The position numbers were made by a program, and so were the translations under genes. This document shows, in pieces, positions 26,992 to 36,752 of a stretch of 64,000 bases of DNA. Under the pieces are notes generated by a model, which ran no database searches, was not told the origin of the DNA, and saw nothing but the letters and a program-made list of their open reading frames with translations. The DNA lies in the NCBI RefSeq assembly GCF_000702325.1, contig NZ_KL370891.1, forward strand, positions 354,174-418,173, read 5' to 3'. Origin of the DNA: Thiomicrorhabdus sp. Milos-T2. GTDB lineage: Bacteria > Pseudomonadota > Gammaproteobacteria > Thiomicrospirales > Thiomicrospiraceae. Numbering within the stretch: position 1 is the first letter of the stretch; each line of letters starts with the position of its first letter.

Positions 26992-27588
26992 ATGTTTCAT
27001 TCCCCTGTTTCAATTTGTTCAAACCGATTAATTAGTCGATTTTATGTATTTGTATTCAGTGTGCTTTTATTCTTACCAGGCCTGGTAGCTTCTGCAGAAA
27101 GTAAAGTGAATCAAGATTATCATCTAAGTTTATATAAGGATGTTCAAGGTTCGGTCGATGCATTAGAGCTATTTACTAAAGCGCCAGACAAGCGTGAGTT
27201 TTTTGGTATTACCTGTTCAATGCAATCGCCAATGCCTTTAATACAGGTCATTTTATTTGACGATGAAATTATGAGTGAAACGCCTAAATTATTAACTGTT
27301 ACTCTTGCTATTGACGGTGTAATACTTAAACAGAAGTTACAAGGGATTATTAAGGTTGTTGATAATGCCGATGAGTTTTCAAATAAAATTCGTTTAGAGC
27401 TTGTGACTCAAAAGGGAAGTTCTTTTAAAGATTTACAAAACAGTTACAGAGTTTTGTTAAAGCAGTTACAGCAAGGTAAGGCCGTCACCGTTCAGTTAGA
27501 GCATAGAAACCTAGCAACTAAAAAGGTCAATTTTTCATTGAAAGGTTTAGGTAATTTGCTTGTACCAAATCAAAATATCTGTTTTTGA
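26992..27588 (+). CDS. Secreted protein of unknown function
   Basis: From ATG 26992 the product has 198 residues with a signal peptide (hydrophobic FYVFVFSVLLFLPGLVASA, about residues 16-34). The mature part contains no motif I recognise; it is predicted mixed alpha/beta with a Cys in ITCSM and another at the C-terminus (NQNICF) that could form a disulfide. An upstream in-frame ATG (26947) falls before a MITE end and would bury the signal peptide. The perfect palindrome at 27074-27087 encodes LPGLVA inside the signal peptide. It converges with the receptor gene at 27652. Confidence 0.6.
   Translation: MFHSPVSICSNRLISRFYVFVFSVLLFLPGLVASAESKVNQDYHLSLYKDVQGSVDALELFTKAPDKREFFGITCSMQSPMPLIQVILFDDEIMSETPKLLTVTLAIDGVILKQKLQGIIKVVDNADEFSNKIRLELVTQKGSSFKDLQNSYRVLLKQLQQGKAVTVQLEHRNLATKKVNFSLKGLGNLLVPNQNICF
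27074..27087. repeat. Perfect TACCAGGCCTGGTA palindrome, copy 4
   Basis: Within the signal-peptide coding part of the gene at 26992. Confidence 0.9.
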
Positions 27589-27624
27589 TTTAGCGCAAAG
27601 CTTTTGGTTGTTTAAGTTTAAACA

Positions 27625-27636
27625 ACCAGGCCTGGT
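27625..27636. repeat. Perfect ACCAGGCCTGGT palindrome, copy 5
   Basis: In the 63-bp gap between convergent genes, where it could also fold as a hairpin. Confidence 0.9.
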
Positions 27637-27651
27637 AGGTTGGGTAGGTTG

Positions 27652-30357
27652 TTAAAATTCAGCCCATTCATCGCTAGTTGAGTTGCTTTGAGTGGTTACT
27701 GGTTTTTGAGGCGCCGCCAATGTTGGTGCTTTTTTATGAGTCATAGCCGCTGGTTTAGCGGTATGTGCTGCTTTTTTTTGGTTTTTTTGGCTAGCCAATT
27801 CTTCATTTACGACATCAATTTGACTCATGATTTGTTGAGATAAAGTTTGAACTTTGTCTTTTTCTTGCTTGGCTAAGTTCATATCTCCCACGTCTTTGGC
27901 ATCTATGACACGACCTATGGTGTTATGGAACTCTGAGTGTAATTGTTCCAGCTTTTGCATGCCGTTTAAGTTCATGAATTTTTGACCTTCTCCATAAATC
28001 CAAATACCTAATCCACAAGCGTCTGGCTTTCTTGCCGTTTGACTATTAAGGTCGGTTGCTTGACCTGATAAAAATTGTTCTAGTATTGCATTCCAAGCGT
28101 TGTGTTTAAGTTTTGCATCTGTAAAATCCACGTTTAATGAGAGGCCGCTTGTATTTTCATTGAATTTAAAGTGGCTAATAAACTCTGCTTGGTTTGCGGA
28201 CTCCTCACTCATATTGCCTGAGGTTGCAGAGAGTTCTTCAACCAAGGCGGCATTCTGTTGGGTCAGTTCGTCTAATTGACCTACGGCAATATTTACCTGT
28301 TTAATCCCCTCTGACTGTTCATGTGCGGTTGTTGATACTTGGGATACCAGCGTTTCTACCTCTTTAATGCTGGTGACCATGTGTTCAAAAACACTGTTAG
28401 TTTGCTCAACCAGTTCCGTTCCGTTGTTAATTTGGTTAATTGTTGAACTGATTAAGTCTGAAATATCTTTAGCTGCTTCAGCCGATTTACCGGCTAGATT
28501 TCGGACTTCACCGGCAACAACCGCAAAGCCTCTTCCATGTTCACCCGCTCTTGCCGCTTCAACAGCGGCATTAAGCGCTAATAGATTGGTTTGAAAGGCA
28601 ATGCTATCTATTACAGAGGTAATTTCTCCGATTTTTTTACTTAGTTCAGAGATACCATTCATAGCATCTAAGGTTTTGGTCATAACCACAATACCGCTTT
28701 CCGCTTCTGATGCCGTTGAATTAGCGATTTTATAGGCTGTACCCGAATTATCAGTTGAGTGCTGAAGCGTCGCGGTGAGTTCTTCCATACTTGCGGCGGT
28801 TTGTTCTAGTGATGCGGCTTGCTCTTGCGTTCTTTGAGATAAATCTTCACTTGCCACGGCAACTTCTCTAGCCATACCATCAATTGCTTGCGCACCGTTA
28901 TTTACCTGACTCAGCGTTAAACTCAAATTGCCAACCGCGTTATTGGTTGCCGTTTGCATCGCTAAAACTTCTGCTCGATAGCTTCCCTCAAGTCGTTTCG
29001 TTAAGTCTCCAGCAGCCATGGTTGAAAGTACGTTATTAATTTGTGTAAAAATATTTGTAATGCTGTCAAGCAAGTTGTTAATTGAGACTGAAATATTCTT
29101 TTCAAACCCTGTTAAGAGGCTATCATCAATACGACCTGATAATTCTCCCGTTGATGCATTGGTTATAATGTCTTCAATATTGGCCTCAATCGCTAATTGT
29201 TCAGTCATGTTTTTCCATTCGGCCACCGTACCGATGCGATTGTTATTTTCGTCAAAAATAGGGTCAATAATTAAATCGACAGTGGCGTTTCCATATTCGA
29301 TGCGGGTGTTGAATGTCTCTGTTAGCTCATCTAATCTTGTTGCTTGCTGCTCTGGATAGATATTAAATACATCAATGCTTTGACGTATAAGGTTGTCACT
29401 ATCAAAATTAGGTAAGTTTTTCTTGAGTTCAGGTTCAATGCTTTTTAGCATATCAGTAACCGAATCATTCATAAAAATAATGCTTCGGAAACGGTCGGCT
29501 ACCATAATGTTTGATGAGGCTGCTTTTAAGGCGCTTTCTATACGTTGAGAGTTAGCTAGCGAAGCTTTTACATCATCTAAATCTGCACCTAGTTTTATTT
29601 GCATGGATTTTATTCGGGCAAATATTCTTGAGATTCGGTTTTTTCCTCTAGTATCCACCTCACCACAAAAATTTCCTTCAGATATATCGGTTATTCTTCT
29701 ATAGATAAGGTTTAATCGTTTTTCGTTTAACCAGCTATTTAAGATAATGAGGGCTATAAATACGATATTGACTAATAAAAATAAAACGTTAGGAATTAAG
29801 TCTGTTATTGATGGAAATTCTTGTAGAGTGATAATGCTTAAAAGTAGTAGAGAGGATAGGAATAGATTAATGCTTAATTGGTTTATTTGCAGAATAGGAT
29901 TTAATTTGTCTGCAACAGACTCAGGAACACCATTTTTGAGTTTTATTTTGCCATCAGAAATTAAGCGATAAGCTTGCTCTGCTTCGGTTATTTGGTTGGG
30001 TGTTGCGGGCGTTCTAACCGACATATAACCGGTGATTTCGCCATGCTCAAAAATGGGGGTCGCATTGGCAATGACCCAGTAATGGTCACCATTTTTACGA
30101 CGGTTTTTTACCGTTTAAGACCAAGGTTTACCTTCTTTTAGTGTTTTCCAAAAATCTTCAAAAACCGCAGGAGGAACATCTGGGTGTCTTAAAACATTAT
30201 GCGGTTGACCTACTAATTCGCTCCACTCAAAACCACTCGCCTTTATAAACGCTTCATTAGCACTGATAATATTGCCGTGTAAATCAGTACGAGACACAAT
30301 GGTCGTATCTTGAGGTAAAGCGTACTCTTTTTGAGTAATGTGTCCGTTGTCGCGCAT
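27652..30357 (-). pseudogene. PAS-MCP-CZB chemoreceptor interrupted by an in-frame TAA
   Basis: The reading frame of 902 codons begins at ATG 30357 with an Aer-type PAS domain (TDLHGNIISANEAFIKASGFEW). It stops at a TAA at 30117-30115 (codon 81, right after GKPWS), then continues in the same frame with [23 protein letters not shown], the expected second half of the PAS. Downstream are two membrane segments, HAMP, a second PAS-like region, the MCP hairpin ([32 protein letters not shown]) and a C-terminal CZB zinc-binding domain ([26 protein letters not shown]). Re-initiation at ATG 30024 would give a 790-residue receptor with a truncated PAS. A sequencing error or stop readthrough cannot be excluded. 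Confidence 0.85.
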
Positions 30358-30557
30358 AGTAAGTTCCTTTTTTTGTGAATTAATGATTCACATATATCAG
30401 AAGGTTGAATCTTTATAAACTAGTGTTTCCGGTTGTTATTTCGTGTTTTCAAGTAAAAAGTTTAGTAAGTTTAGCTAAATCGAGTCATCATCTGATTGTC
30501 GTTTTACCCAAAGGGCACTTTCGTTTGGCAACAAATTGCTAATAACTAGATATTAAC

Positions 30558-30717
30558 TGCTTAATTGCAACTGCTTAAATGCAATGTTTGCCTTATACAG
30601 ACAATATTTACCGGCTTTTCCCTTGCTTTAAATACCCGCAAAGGTCGCTATAAAATTGATTGTAAAATTCTAAGCGAGTTGTATGCCAATACTAAGAAAA
30701 AAGAGTATTGGTTTTTT
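30558..30717 (+). other. Gene-free 512-bp gap with an orphan + strand terminator (possible small RNA)
   Basis: Between 30357 and 30870 there is no convincing gene. The stretch holds a short direct repeat (AACTGCTTAATTGC / AACTGCTTAAATGC near 30558-30586) and a strong intrinsic terminator at 30686-30717: CCAATACT, a 10-base loop, AGTATTGG, then TTTTTTATT. Nothing coding on the + strand precedes that terminator, so it may end a small RNA. Confidence 0.4.
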
Positions 30718-30869
30718 ATTTATTCACTACTAATTAAACAAATGCTATTTAAACAAATGGTATTTAAATAAAATGATGAAGTAAGGCGCTCGTTAAAAGT
30801 GAAGAGTTTTGATTTGTTGCTTATGCCTATGCTTATGCAATTGTGTGCAGGTGCAAAACTATCTAAGCG

Positions 30870-31217
30870 TTAATCTATTGATTGACGTTTACCCATGTTA
30901 ATTAATCGTTGCTTGTAGTCAAAGAACTGTTTTAAAGCGTTTTTATCAGCTGAGTTAAGGGGTTCAAATTCTAGTTTAAGATAAATTTTATCTTCTGCAT
31001 TATGGCGGTCAGTCACAATGGTGTTGAGCGTTAAGGTGGTAAATTCTTCTTGGGTGGGAATTTCAAATTGTAACTTAAGTTCAGTTCCTTCTTTTGCTCC
31101 CCTTGGGGTAATGACCCCGGCTTCATGTATAGATAAATCGACTAGCGTCGCTTCTGCGGTCGCATTTTTACCAATCAGTAAAGCTTTGCGTTCTGTTTTG
31201 TAAATAGGGGTTTTCAT
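30870..31217 (-). CDS. PilZ-domain protein
   Basis: This 115-residue single-domain protein has the PilZ-like pattern ATLVDLSIHEAGVITPRGAKEGTELKLQFEIP. The second signature (D/N-x-S-x-x-G) is seen as DLSIHEAG with one extra residue, and the upstream Arg motif is weak (KTERKALLIGK), so c-di-GMP binding is uncertain. It lies downstream of a second PilZ gene and near two GGDEF-EAL enzymes, all in the same orientation, forming a c-di-GMP cluster. Confidence 0.7.
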   Translation of the reverse strand: MKTPIYKTERKALLIGKNATAEATLVDLSIHEAGVITPRGAKEGTELKLQFEIPTQEEFTTLTLNTIVTDRHNAEDKIYLKLEFEPLNSADKNALKQFFDYKQRLINMGKRQSID

Positions 31218-31248
31218 TTAAGGTGGCTAAGTAAAGTTTAATTTTTTT

Positions 31249-31289
31249 TAGAGAGCTTTGCACGGGCATCTCTGGTACAAAGCTCTCTA
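31249..31289. repeat. Long hairpin resembling two MITE ends with no interior
   Basis: TTAGAGAGCTTTGCAC and GTACAAAGCTCTCTAA form a nearly perfect stem around an 11-base loop between the two PilZ genes. It looks like the paired ends of the GAGACCTTTGCA family with the centre lost, and could act as an attenuator or terminator. Confidence 0.55.
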
Positions 31290-31290
31290 A

Positions 31291-31644
31291 TTATGCATTA
31301 AAGCGGTTATGAAAGTTAGAAAATTCTTTAATCACAAGCTGACTGTGTAAATTTAAATTGATAAATGCTAGGCCTATTAAGTAGTTGTGGTTTATTGGGG
31401 TGGAATGGATGACTTGTGCTTGAGTTTTTATGTTTGAGTTTTGCTCGTAACCCGGTAAATCAAATTCTATTTCTAATAGAGTGTTATCCTGCAAGACTTT
31501 TGGGCTAACAATTCCAATACCGCAATGTGATATATCAACCATTTTCACCGGGTAGGTTTCTGCTTGGATATCTAAGTTTACTTTGCGATTTATTGAGATA
31601 CGTTCTGAACAACGTTGCTCGTTTTTATTAGAGAATTTAATCAT
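31291..31644 (-). CDS. PilZ-domain protein
   Basis: This 117-residue protein carries both PilZ signatures: ERISINRKV (an R-x5-R-like pattern near residue 15, spacing close to RxxxR) and VDISHCGIGIVS (D-x-S-x-x-G). This supports c-di-GMP binding. A small single-domain PilZ protein usually relays c-di-GMP to motility or adhesion machinery; no target is adjacent. The following PilZ gene at 30870 is in the same direction, separated by the hairpin at 31249-31289. Confidence 0.78.
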   Translation of the reverse strand: MIKFSNKNEQRCSERISINRKVNLDIQAETYPVKMVDISHCGIGIVSPKVLQDNTLLEIEFDLPGYEQNSNIKTQAQVIHSTPINHNYLIGLAFINLNLHSQLVIKEFSNFHNRFNA

Positions 31645-31698
31645 CTTATTTTTATCTCGTTACGCCATGATATGTTAGTTAGGAGGTTAGCTCGCTGG

Positions 31699-34062
31699 TT
31701 AGTTGGTTTTTATCGCTAATGGGTTGTCAGTTAACAATGTCGTTATTTTATCTAAAGGCTCTGGATGAGAATAAAGGTATCCTTGGGCAATAAGGCAACC
31801 TGCTTTAAGTAAAATGTCTTTTTGTACTTCGGATTGAACACCTTCTGCAATGACTTCAAGTTGTAATGATTTGGCTAATTGAATAATGGTTTTGCATACT
31901 TGCAAATCACTATGGCTAGTGGCAATTTTATTAATTAATGACTTGTCAATCTTGATGGTTTGTATCGGTAAAGCTTGCAGGTAAGATAAGTTTGAATAAC
32001 CTGTACCAAAGTCATCTATACAGACTTTAATTCCTAGATTGCGTAATTGTTTTAGGGTGTTACTCGATTTTTCTAAGTCATGAATCAGGCTACTTTCGGT
32101 TATTTCAATTTGTATCGCTCCAGATGAAATAAAGTTACGTTTTATCGTTTGTTCTACCATTTGTGCCAAGGTGTTTTCTTCTAGTTTTTCGGTGGACAAA
32201 TTAACGGAGATAGGGGGGGCTTTTATGCCTAACTTATTTAACTTGGCAATATGTTCGGCAACCGTATTAATGACCCAATGATCAATAGCCATAATATTTT
32301 TGGTGTTTTGAGCGGATTTTATAAAGTCGGTTGCCGGTAAAATTTTATGACTAACCGGGTGGTGCCAGCGCAATAATGCTTCCATTCCTACGATTTTTTC
32401 ACCGTACATTTCATATTGAAATTGATAGTAAAGTTCAAACTCATTATTTTCTATGGCTTGTTTTAATTCTGCTGAACTTTTCAGCTTTTCATCAATAGCG
32501 GCCTGTGAATCTTGGTTGTAAAAGTAGTAGTTGTTTTTGCCTAACGCTTTGGCTTGGTACATGGCTTTATCAGAATGGTTGAGTATTTCAGAGGTGGTTT
32601 TACCATCGCGAGGAATAAACGCAATTCCTATGTTTGCTGATATCTGTATTTGATGGTCTTGAACATGAATAGGTTCATGAATGGCATCCAATAAGCGTTT
32701 TAGATAACTATCCATTTTAATATATAGTTCTTTGGGTAGTAGCTTGTTCTTCTGCTCGACTAATATCACAAACTCATCTCCACCAAAGCGGGCAACTAAA
32801 TCTCCTTTACGAGCATTGTTTTGCATGCGTTTAGCAATAATGGTTAAAACTTGGTCGCCAACCTCATGTCCGGCTAAACTGTTAATTTCTTTAATACCAT
32901 CAAGGTCAATAAAAAGTAGAGCGGAGAGTTTAAGACTATTTGCTGGCGTTTGTAGCTTAAGGTGTTTGCGAAGTTGTTCTAAAAAATAAGAACGATTGGC
33001 TAACTGTGTTAAAGAGTCGTGATTGGCTAAATCAAGCATTTTGCTTTCACGTTTTTTTAGGTCAGACACATCTCTTGCGGTACCTTGGTAGCCAGTGATT
33101 TGATTTTTTTTATTGAGAATAGGGTGACCACTCAATAACATATAAACTTCTTGGCCTGAGTTATTGATGAATTCAACTTCTAGGTTAGTAAAGGTTTTAC
33201 CCAGCATTAATTTTTGCTGAAAAACTAATCCTGTTGTTTCTGCATTGCGGGGTTCAAAAAACGTACTAAGAGATTTGCCTAAAACATCGTCTGGTTTATA
33301 TCCTAAAATGGGTAAGACTTGATTACTGGAATAGTGAATAAATCCTTTTTTATCTATTTCCCAAACCCAGTCTTGAGAGTTTGCTAGTAACTGCTGATAG
33401 CGCTCTAGCGAGGACAAGCTTTTTGAGTTTAGTTTTCTAATTGTAAGGCTAAATATTAACCAACTGATTAGTGTTATCAGCAGTGCAGCAAAAGCCGTAT
33501 AGCTTACGGTTTCTATCAAAACCGGTTTGAGGCTTTGGCTGTTGTATTTAATCACTAAACCCCACTCTTTTGGAATAACGGGAGTATAGGCAATTAATTT
33601 AACGTCTTCTAAAGATTGACTGTTGTTTTGTATTCCGGCTTTACCTGACATAACCATATACAAAGGGTGGCCAATTGACTCAAGGGTTTGCTGGTCTGGT
33701 TTTTCTGTTTTGGAGGAGAATAAAGCTTCTGTTTTATCAGTAATTGGATTTTTATGTATTAAAAAATATTCGTGTTCAGGTTGGTTTTGATTAAATTGAG
33801 CCCATAAAGATTTGATTTGGTTGATGGCCGCTTCAGCATTTTGTTGTTGGCGCCATTTTGAATCGGTTTCAGTTGAGGGGGTAAGAAGCTTTTTTAAAAC
33901 AATCGCTTGCAATTCAGCCTCATCTTGTATTTTTATTTTTTTTTGCTCAACGACATAGTTGTAGACGGGGATATAAGTGAAAATGCTGGCAAACGTAATC
34001 GCAAAAATCATCAAAAACAAGATGAGATTTATACTGATTTGATATGTTTTTAATCTTTTCAT
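31699..34062 (-). CDS. Membrane-bound PAS-GGDEF-EAL protein
   Basis: This 787-residue protein has two membrane segments (about residues 11-32 and 185-207) flanking an extracytoplasmic sensor, then a PAS domain (about 220-340). A GGDEF domain follows with the intact active-site RFGGDEFVIL, then an EAL domain with MEALLRWHHP and DDFGTGYSNLSYLQALP. Both catalytic signatures look intact, so it could make and degrade c-di-GMP. It resembles the neighbour at 34219 domain for domain, which suggests tandem duplication. Confidence 0.92.
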   Translation of the reverse strand: MKRLKTYQISINLILFLMIFAITFASIFTYIPVYNYVVEQKKIKIQDEAELQAIVLKKLLTPSTETDSKWRQQQNAEAAINQIKSLWAQFNQNQPEHEYFLIHKNPITDKTEALFSSKTEKPDQQTLESIGHPLYMVMSGKAGIQNNSQSLEDVKLIAYTPVIPKEWGLVIKYNSQSLKPVLIETVSYTAFAALLITLISWLIFSLTIRKLNSKSLSSLERYQQLLANSQDWVWEIDKKGFIHYSSNQVLPILGYKPDDVLGKSLSTFFEPRNAETTGLVFQQKLMLGKTFTNLEVEFINNSGQEVYMLLSGHPILNKKNQITGYQGTARDVSDLKKRESKMLDLANHDSLTQLANRSYFLEQLRKHLKLQTPANSLKLSALLFIDLDGIKEINSLAGHEVGDQVLTIIAKRMQNNARKGDLVARFGGDEFVILVEQKNKLLPKELYIKMDSYLKRLLDAIHEPIHVQDHQIQISANIGIAFIPRDGKTTSEILNHSDKAMYQAKALGKNNYYFYNQDSQAAIDEKLKSSAELKQAIENNEFELYYQFQYEMYGEKIVGMEALLRWHHPVSHKILPATDFIKSAQNTKNIMAIDHWVINTVAEHIAKLNKLGIKAPPISVNLSTEKLEENTLAQMVEQTIKRNFISSGAIQIEITESSLIHDLEKSSNTLKQLRNLGIKVCIDDFGTGYSNLSYLQALPIQTIKIDKSLINKIATSHSDLQVCKTIIQLAKSLQLEVIAEGVQSEVQKDILLKAGCLIAQGYLYSHPEPLDKITTLLTDNPLAIKTN

Positions 34063-34218
34063 ATCACGAGTCCTAACGATAACGTATTAATTAATATTAC
34101 ATTCTGTAATATTTTGTAAGGTTTTTTAAATAATGTTTTTGATAAATTGTTTATTAAATTCAAAGCACTATTTGTTTACTTATAATTTGAGATTTTGTAA
34201 CTATCTGCTGCAAAAGTC

Positions 34219-36615
34219 TCAATTTATATTATTGATTAGTTTTAAAGAGGGCTCTGTTTGAGTTGGTGAATCAGACTCACCATTAGAATTTATCGGCGTG
34301 CTGAGTTGTTGAATTATTGTGGAGATGGATTGCGGTTTTGCATGCAAATAACCTTGAATAATAAAACAACCTTCATCCGCTAGTAGCGACTCTTGTTCTT
34401 CAATTGATACGCCTTCTGCAATGATTGTTTTATCTAAAGTTTGAGCCAGCTGAATGATGGAACGACATATTTGAAAGTCTTGATTACTGGTTGTTATTTT
34501 ATCGATAAATGATTTATCAATTTTTAAAGTGTCTATCGGTAATGCTTGTAAGTATGAGAGACTTGAATAACCGGTACCAAAATCATCAATAGAAGTTTTA
34601 ACGCCTTTATCTCGTAAATCTTCAAGCATTTTTACCGTGCTATTCATATTTTGTAGAAGACTTGTCTCTGTTATCTCAATTCTAAAATCGCTAGGGGCAA
34701 GGTAGTTGTCTTCTAAGGTATTTAAAATAGTTTTAGTTAAATCTGGTTTATCAAGTATTTTTGCAGATAAATTGATGGATACTGGAATAGATCGGTGAGT
34801 CACTTTTTGCAGCCTATGCAAATCAGTGGCTGCCTGCTTAATGACCCATTCATCAATAGCTTGTATATGATTGGCTTCCATGGCGATGTCTAAAAATTCA
34901 ATGGGTGAAATGAGTCTGTTTTGTGTAGGGTGTCGCCAACGGATTAAGGCTTCCATGCCATAGATTTTTTGGGTTTTTGAGTCGATTTGAAGTTGGTAGT
35001 GAAGTTCAAATTCGTTGTTTTCAAGAGCGCGTTTAATATCATTGGCAATTTGCTTACGTTGGTCTTCTAGTTCTTGCATGCTAGCATCAAAATAGCGAGA
35101 GCAGTTTTTACCATCGTGTTTAGCCAAATACATTGCACTATCGGCGTGGCTTAAAATTTCTGAGGGAGTTCTCCCATCTTGAGGAATCAGGGCGACTCCT
35201 ATACTGCCACTTACCATAATATTATGACTGTCAATGACCAGTGGCTGATTTATGACTTCTAACAGTTTTTTAGTGTACTGGTTTAATAAAGCCTTAAATT
35301 CAGGCATTAAAATTTTATGGGTGCAGCGAATTAATACAACAAATTCATCGCCTCCTAGTCGAAATACCGTATCGTGTTGTCGGGTAAAATTTTGCATACG
35401 GTTAGAAATTTCTTTTAGTAGTTGGTCGCCAATATCATGCCCTTGATAATCATTTACCTCTTTAAAACCATCTAAGTCTATAAACAACAGCGCCGACAAT
35501 AGCAGCTCTTTACGCTGTATGACTTCTGCTAAATGATGATTAAGTTGGTCAATTAGATTTGCACGATTTGGCAGCTGGGTTAAGCTATCAAAAAATGCCA
35601 TGTTTATAATGTTGTCCTGGCGTTTTTTCTGTTCGGTAATATTACGATTAATCCCTCTATAGCCTTTTAATTTACCGGAATCATCTTTAAAAGCCTTACC
35701 ATTTACTAAGACCATAACAGGGTTCTTTGATTTGGTTTTGAAGTGCATTTCAAGGTTTTGTAAATCAGATCTTTGCCCCATCTTGTCATGCAGGATTTTT
35801 TCATTTTTTTCTGCATTTTCGGGAAGTAAGAATTTGAATATAGGTTTACCAATAATCTCCTGAGGTTGGTAACCCAGCATTTCGAGTGATTGGTGACTAG
35901 AGTAGGTCAGATTACCGTATTGATCGGTTTCCCAAATCCAATCGGTAGTGCTTTCTACTAGTTGCTTATAGCGAGCTTGAGAGTTAATGACTTTATTGAG
36001 TGTATTGCTTTTCCAGAACTTAATCGCTAGCCAAGCAAATAGAATAGCAATTAGGCTGGCAAAACCTGTATAAGGTGCAATTTTTCGGAGTTGTTGAATA
36101 AAAGTAGGCTGTTTTTGAAGGACTAATAACCCAAATTGATCATCAATAATGGGGCTTATGCTGATGAAATATTGCTGAGGAATGTCCATGATTTTGGACT
36201 CATTTAATGCTTTAGAGAGTAGTGACTGTAACTGCTTTTCATCAATATCGATGTTGTTTACACCCTTATCCAAGACGATTTTAGGTAGATTTGTTTTTAA
36301 GTCTTTTTTGATAAGGAATAGTCGCTTATTACTGCCCAGTTGAATCTCTTTTTCCCAAAGGGGGGTAATGGCTTTTAAGGCTTTATTAAACTCAGCCGTT
36401 TGTCTGGTTACGTTTTTGGTTTTAACAACAGGTTTAAGCAGTGCTTTTAATTCGTTTGATTGGTCGTTTGCAAGGTTTTGTAACTGTAAGATATTATTGG
36501 TTTTTTGCTGATCAAGAATAGGCCATAAAGTCGCAGCAACCACGATCGTGATGGCAATTATTAGAGTAAAAAATATTGGGCTAAACTTAAGTTTAGGTGA
36601 TTGTTTATTCGGCAT
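34219..36615 (-). CDS. Membrane-bound PAS-GGDEF-EAL protein, paralogue of 31699
   Basis: This 798-residue protein has an N-terminal TM (about residues 11-31), an extracytoplasmic region, a second TM (about 180-198), PAS (about 210-335), GGDEF with FRLGGDEFVVL, and EAL with MEALIRWRHP and DDFGTGYSSLSYLQALP. Domain order, length and many local matches mirror the gene at 31699, so the two are probably duplicates whose sensor parts have diverged most. Solo TIR-like sequence TGCAAAAGTCTC overlaps its stop region (34209-34220). Confidence 0.92.
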   Translation of the reverse strand: MPNKQSPKLKFSPIFFTLIIAITIVVAATLWPILDQQKTNNILQLQNLANDQSNELKALLKPVVKTKNVTRQTAEFNKALKAITPLWEKEIQLGSNKRLFLIKKDLKTNLPKIVLDKGVNNIDIDEKQLQSLLSKALNESKIMDIPQQYFISISPIIDDQFGLLVLQKQPTFIQQLRKIAPYTGFASLIAILFAWLAIKFWKSNTLNKVINSQARYKQLVESTTDWIWETDQYGNLTYSSHQSLEMLGYQPQEIIGKPIFKFLLPENAEKNEKILHDKMGQRSDLQNLEMHFKTKSKNPVMVLVNGKAFKDDSGKLKGYRGINRNITEQKKRQDNIINMAFFDSLTQLPNRANLIDQLNHHLAEVIQRKELLLSALLFIDLDGFKEVNDYQGHDIGDQLLKEISNRMQNFTRQHDTVFRLGGDEFVVLIRCTHKILMPEFKALLNQYTKKLLEVINQPLVIDSHNIMVSGSIGVALIPQDGRTPSEILSHADSAMYLAKHDGKNCSRYFDASMQELEDQRKQIANDIKRALENNEFELHYQLQIDSKTQKIYGMEALIRWRHPTQNRLISPIEFLDIAMEANHIQAIDEWVIKQAATDLHRLQKVTHRSIPVSINLSAKILDKPDLTKTILNTLEDNYLAPSDFRIEITETSLLQNMNSTVKMLEDLRDKGVKTSIDDFGTGYSSLSYLQALPIDTLKIDKSFIDKITTSNQDFQICRSIIQLAQTLDKTIIAEGVSIEEQESLLADEGCFIIQGYLHAKPQSISTIIQQLSTPINSNGESDSPTQTEPSLKLINNIN

Positions 36616-36739
36616 ATGAAAATATCTAGAGAATGTCTAAATTTAGTTAATTTTAATACTTTGATTCTATCCTTAAATTGATAAAGAATCAAAAATAATT
36701 ATTTATACTTATATTAATACATTTGTTAGTGCTCCTAAC

Positions 36740-36752
36740 GTGCAAAGGCTTT
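36740..36752. repeat. Degenerate MITE end at the selO stop
   Basis: GTGCAAAGGCTTT, overlapping the reverse-strand stop codon of selO. Confidence 0.4.

Noticed and set aside
30565..30771. Possible 68-residue gene on the + strand
   Set aside because: It crosses an intrinsic terminator, has no ribosome binding site, and shows no protein-like composition.
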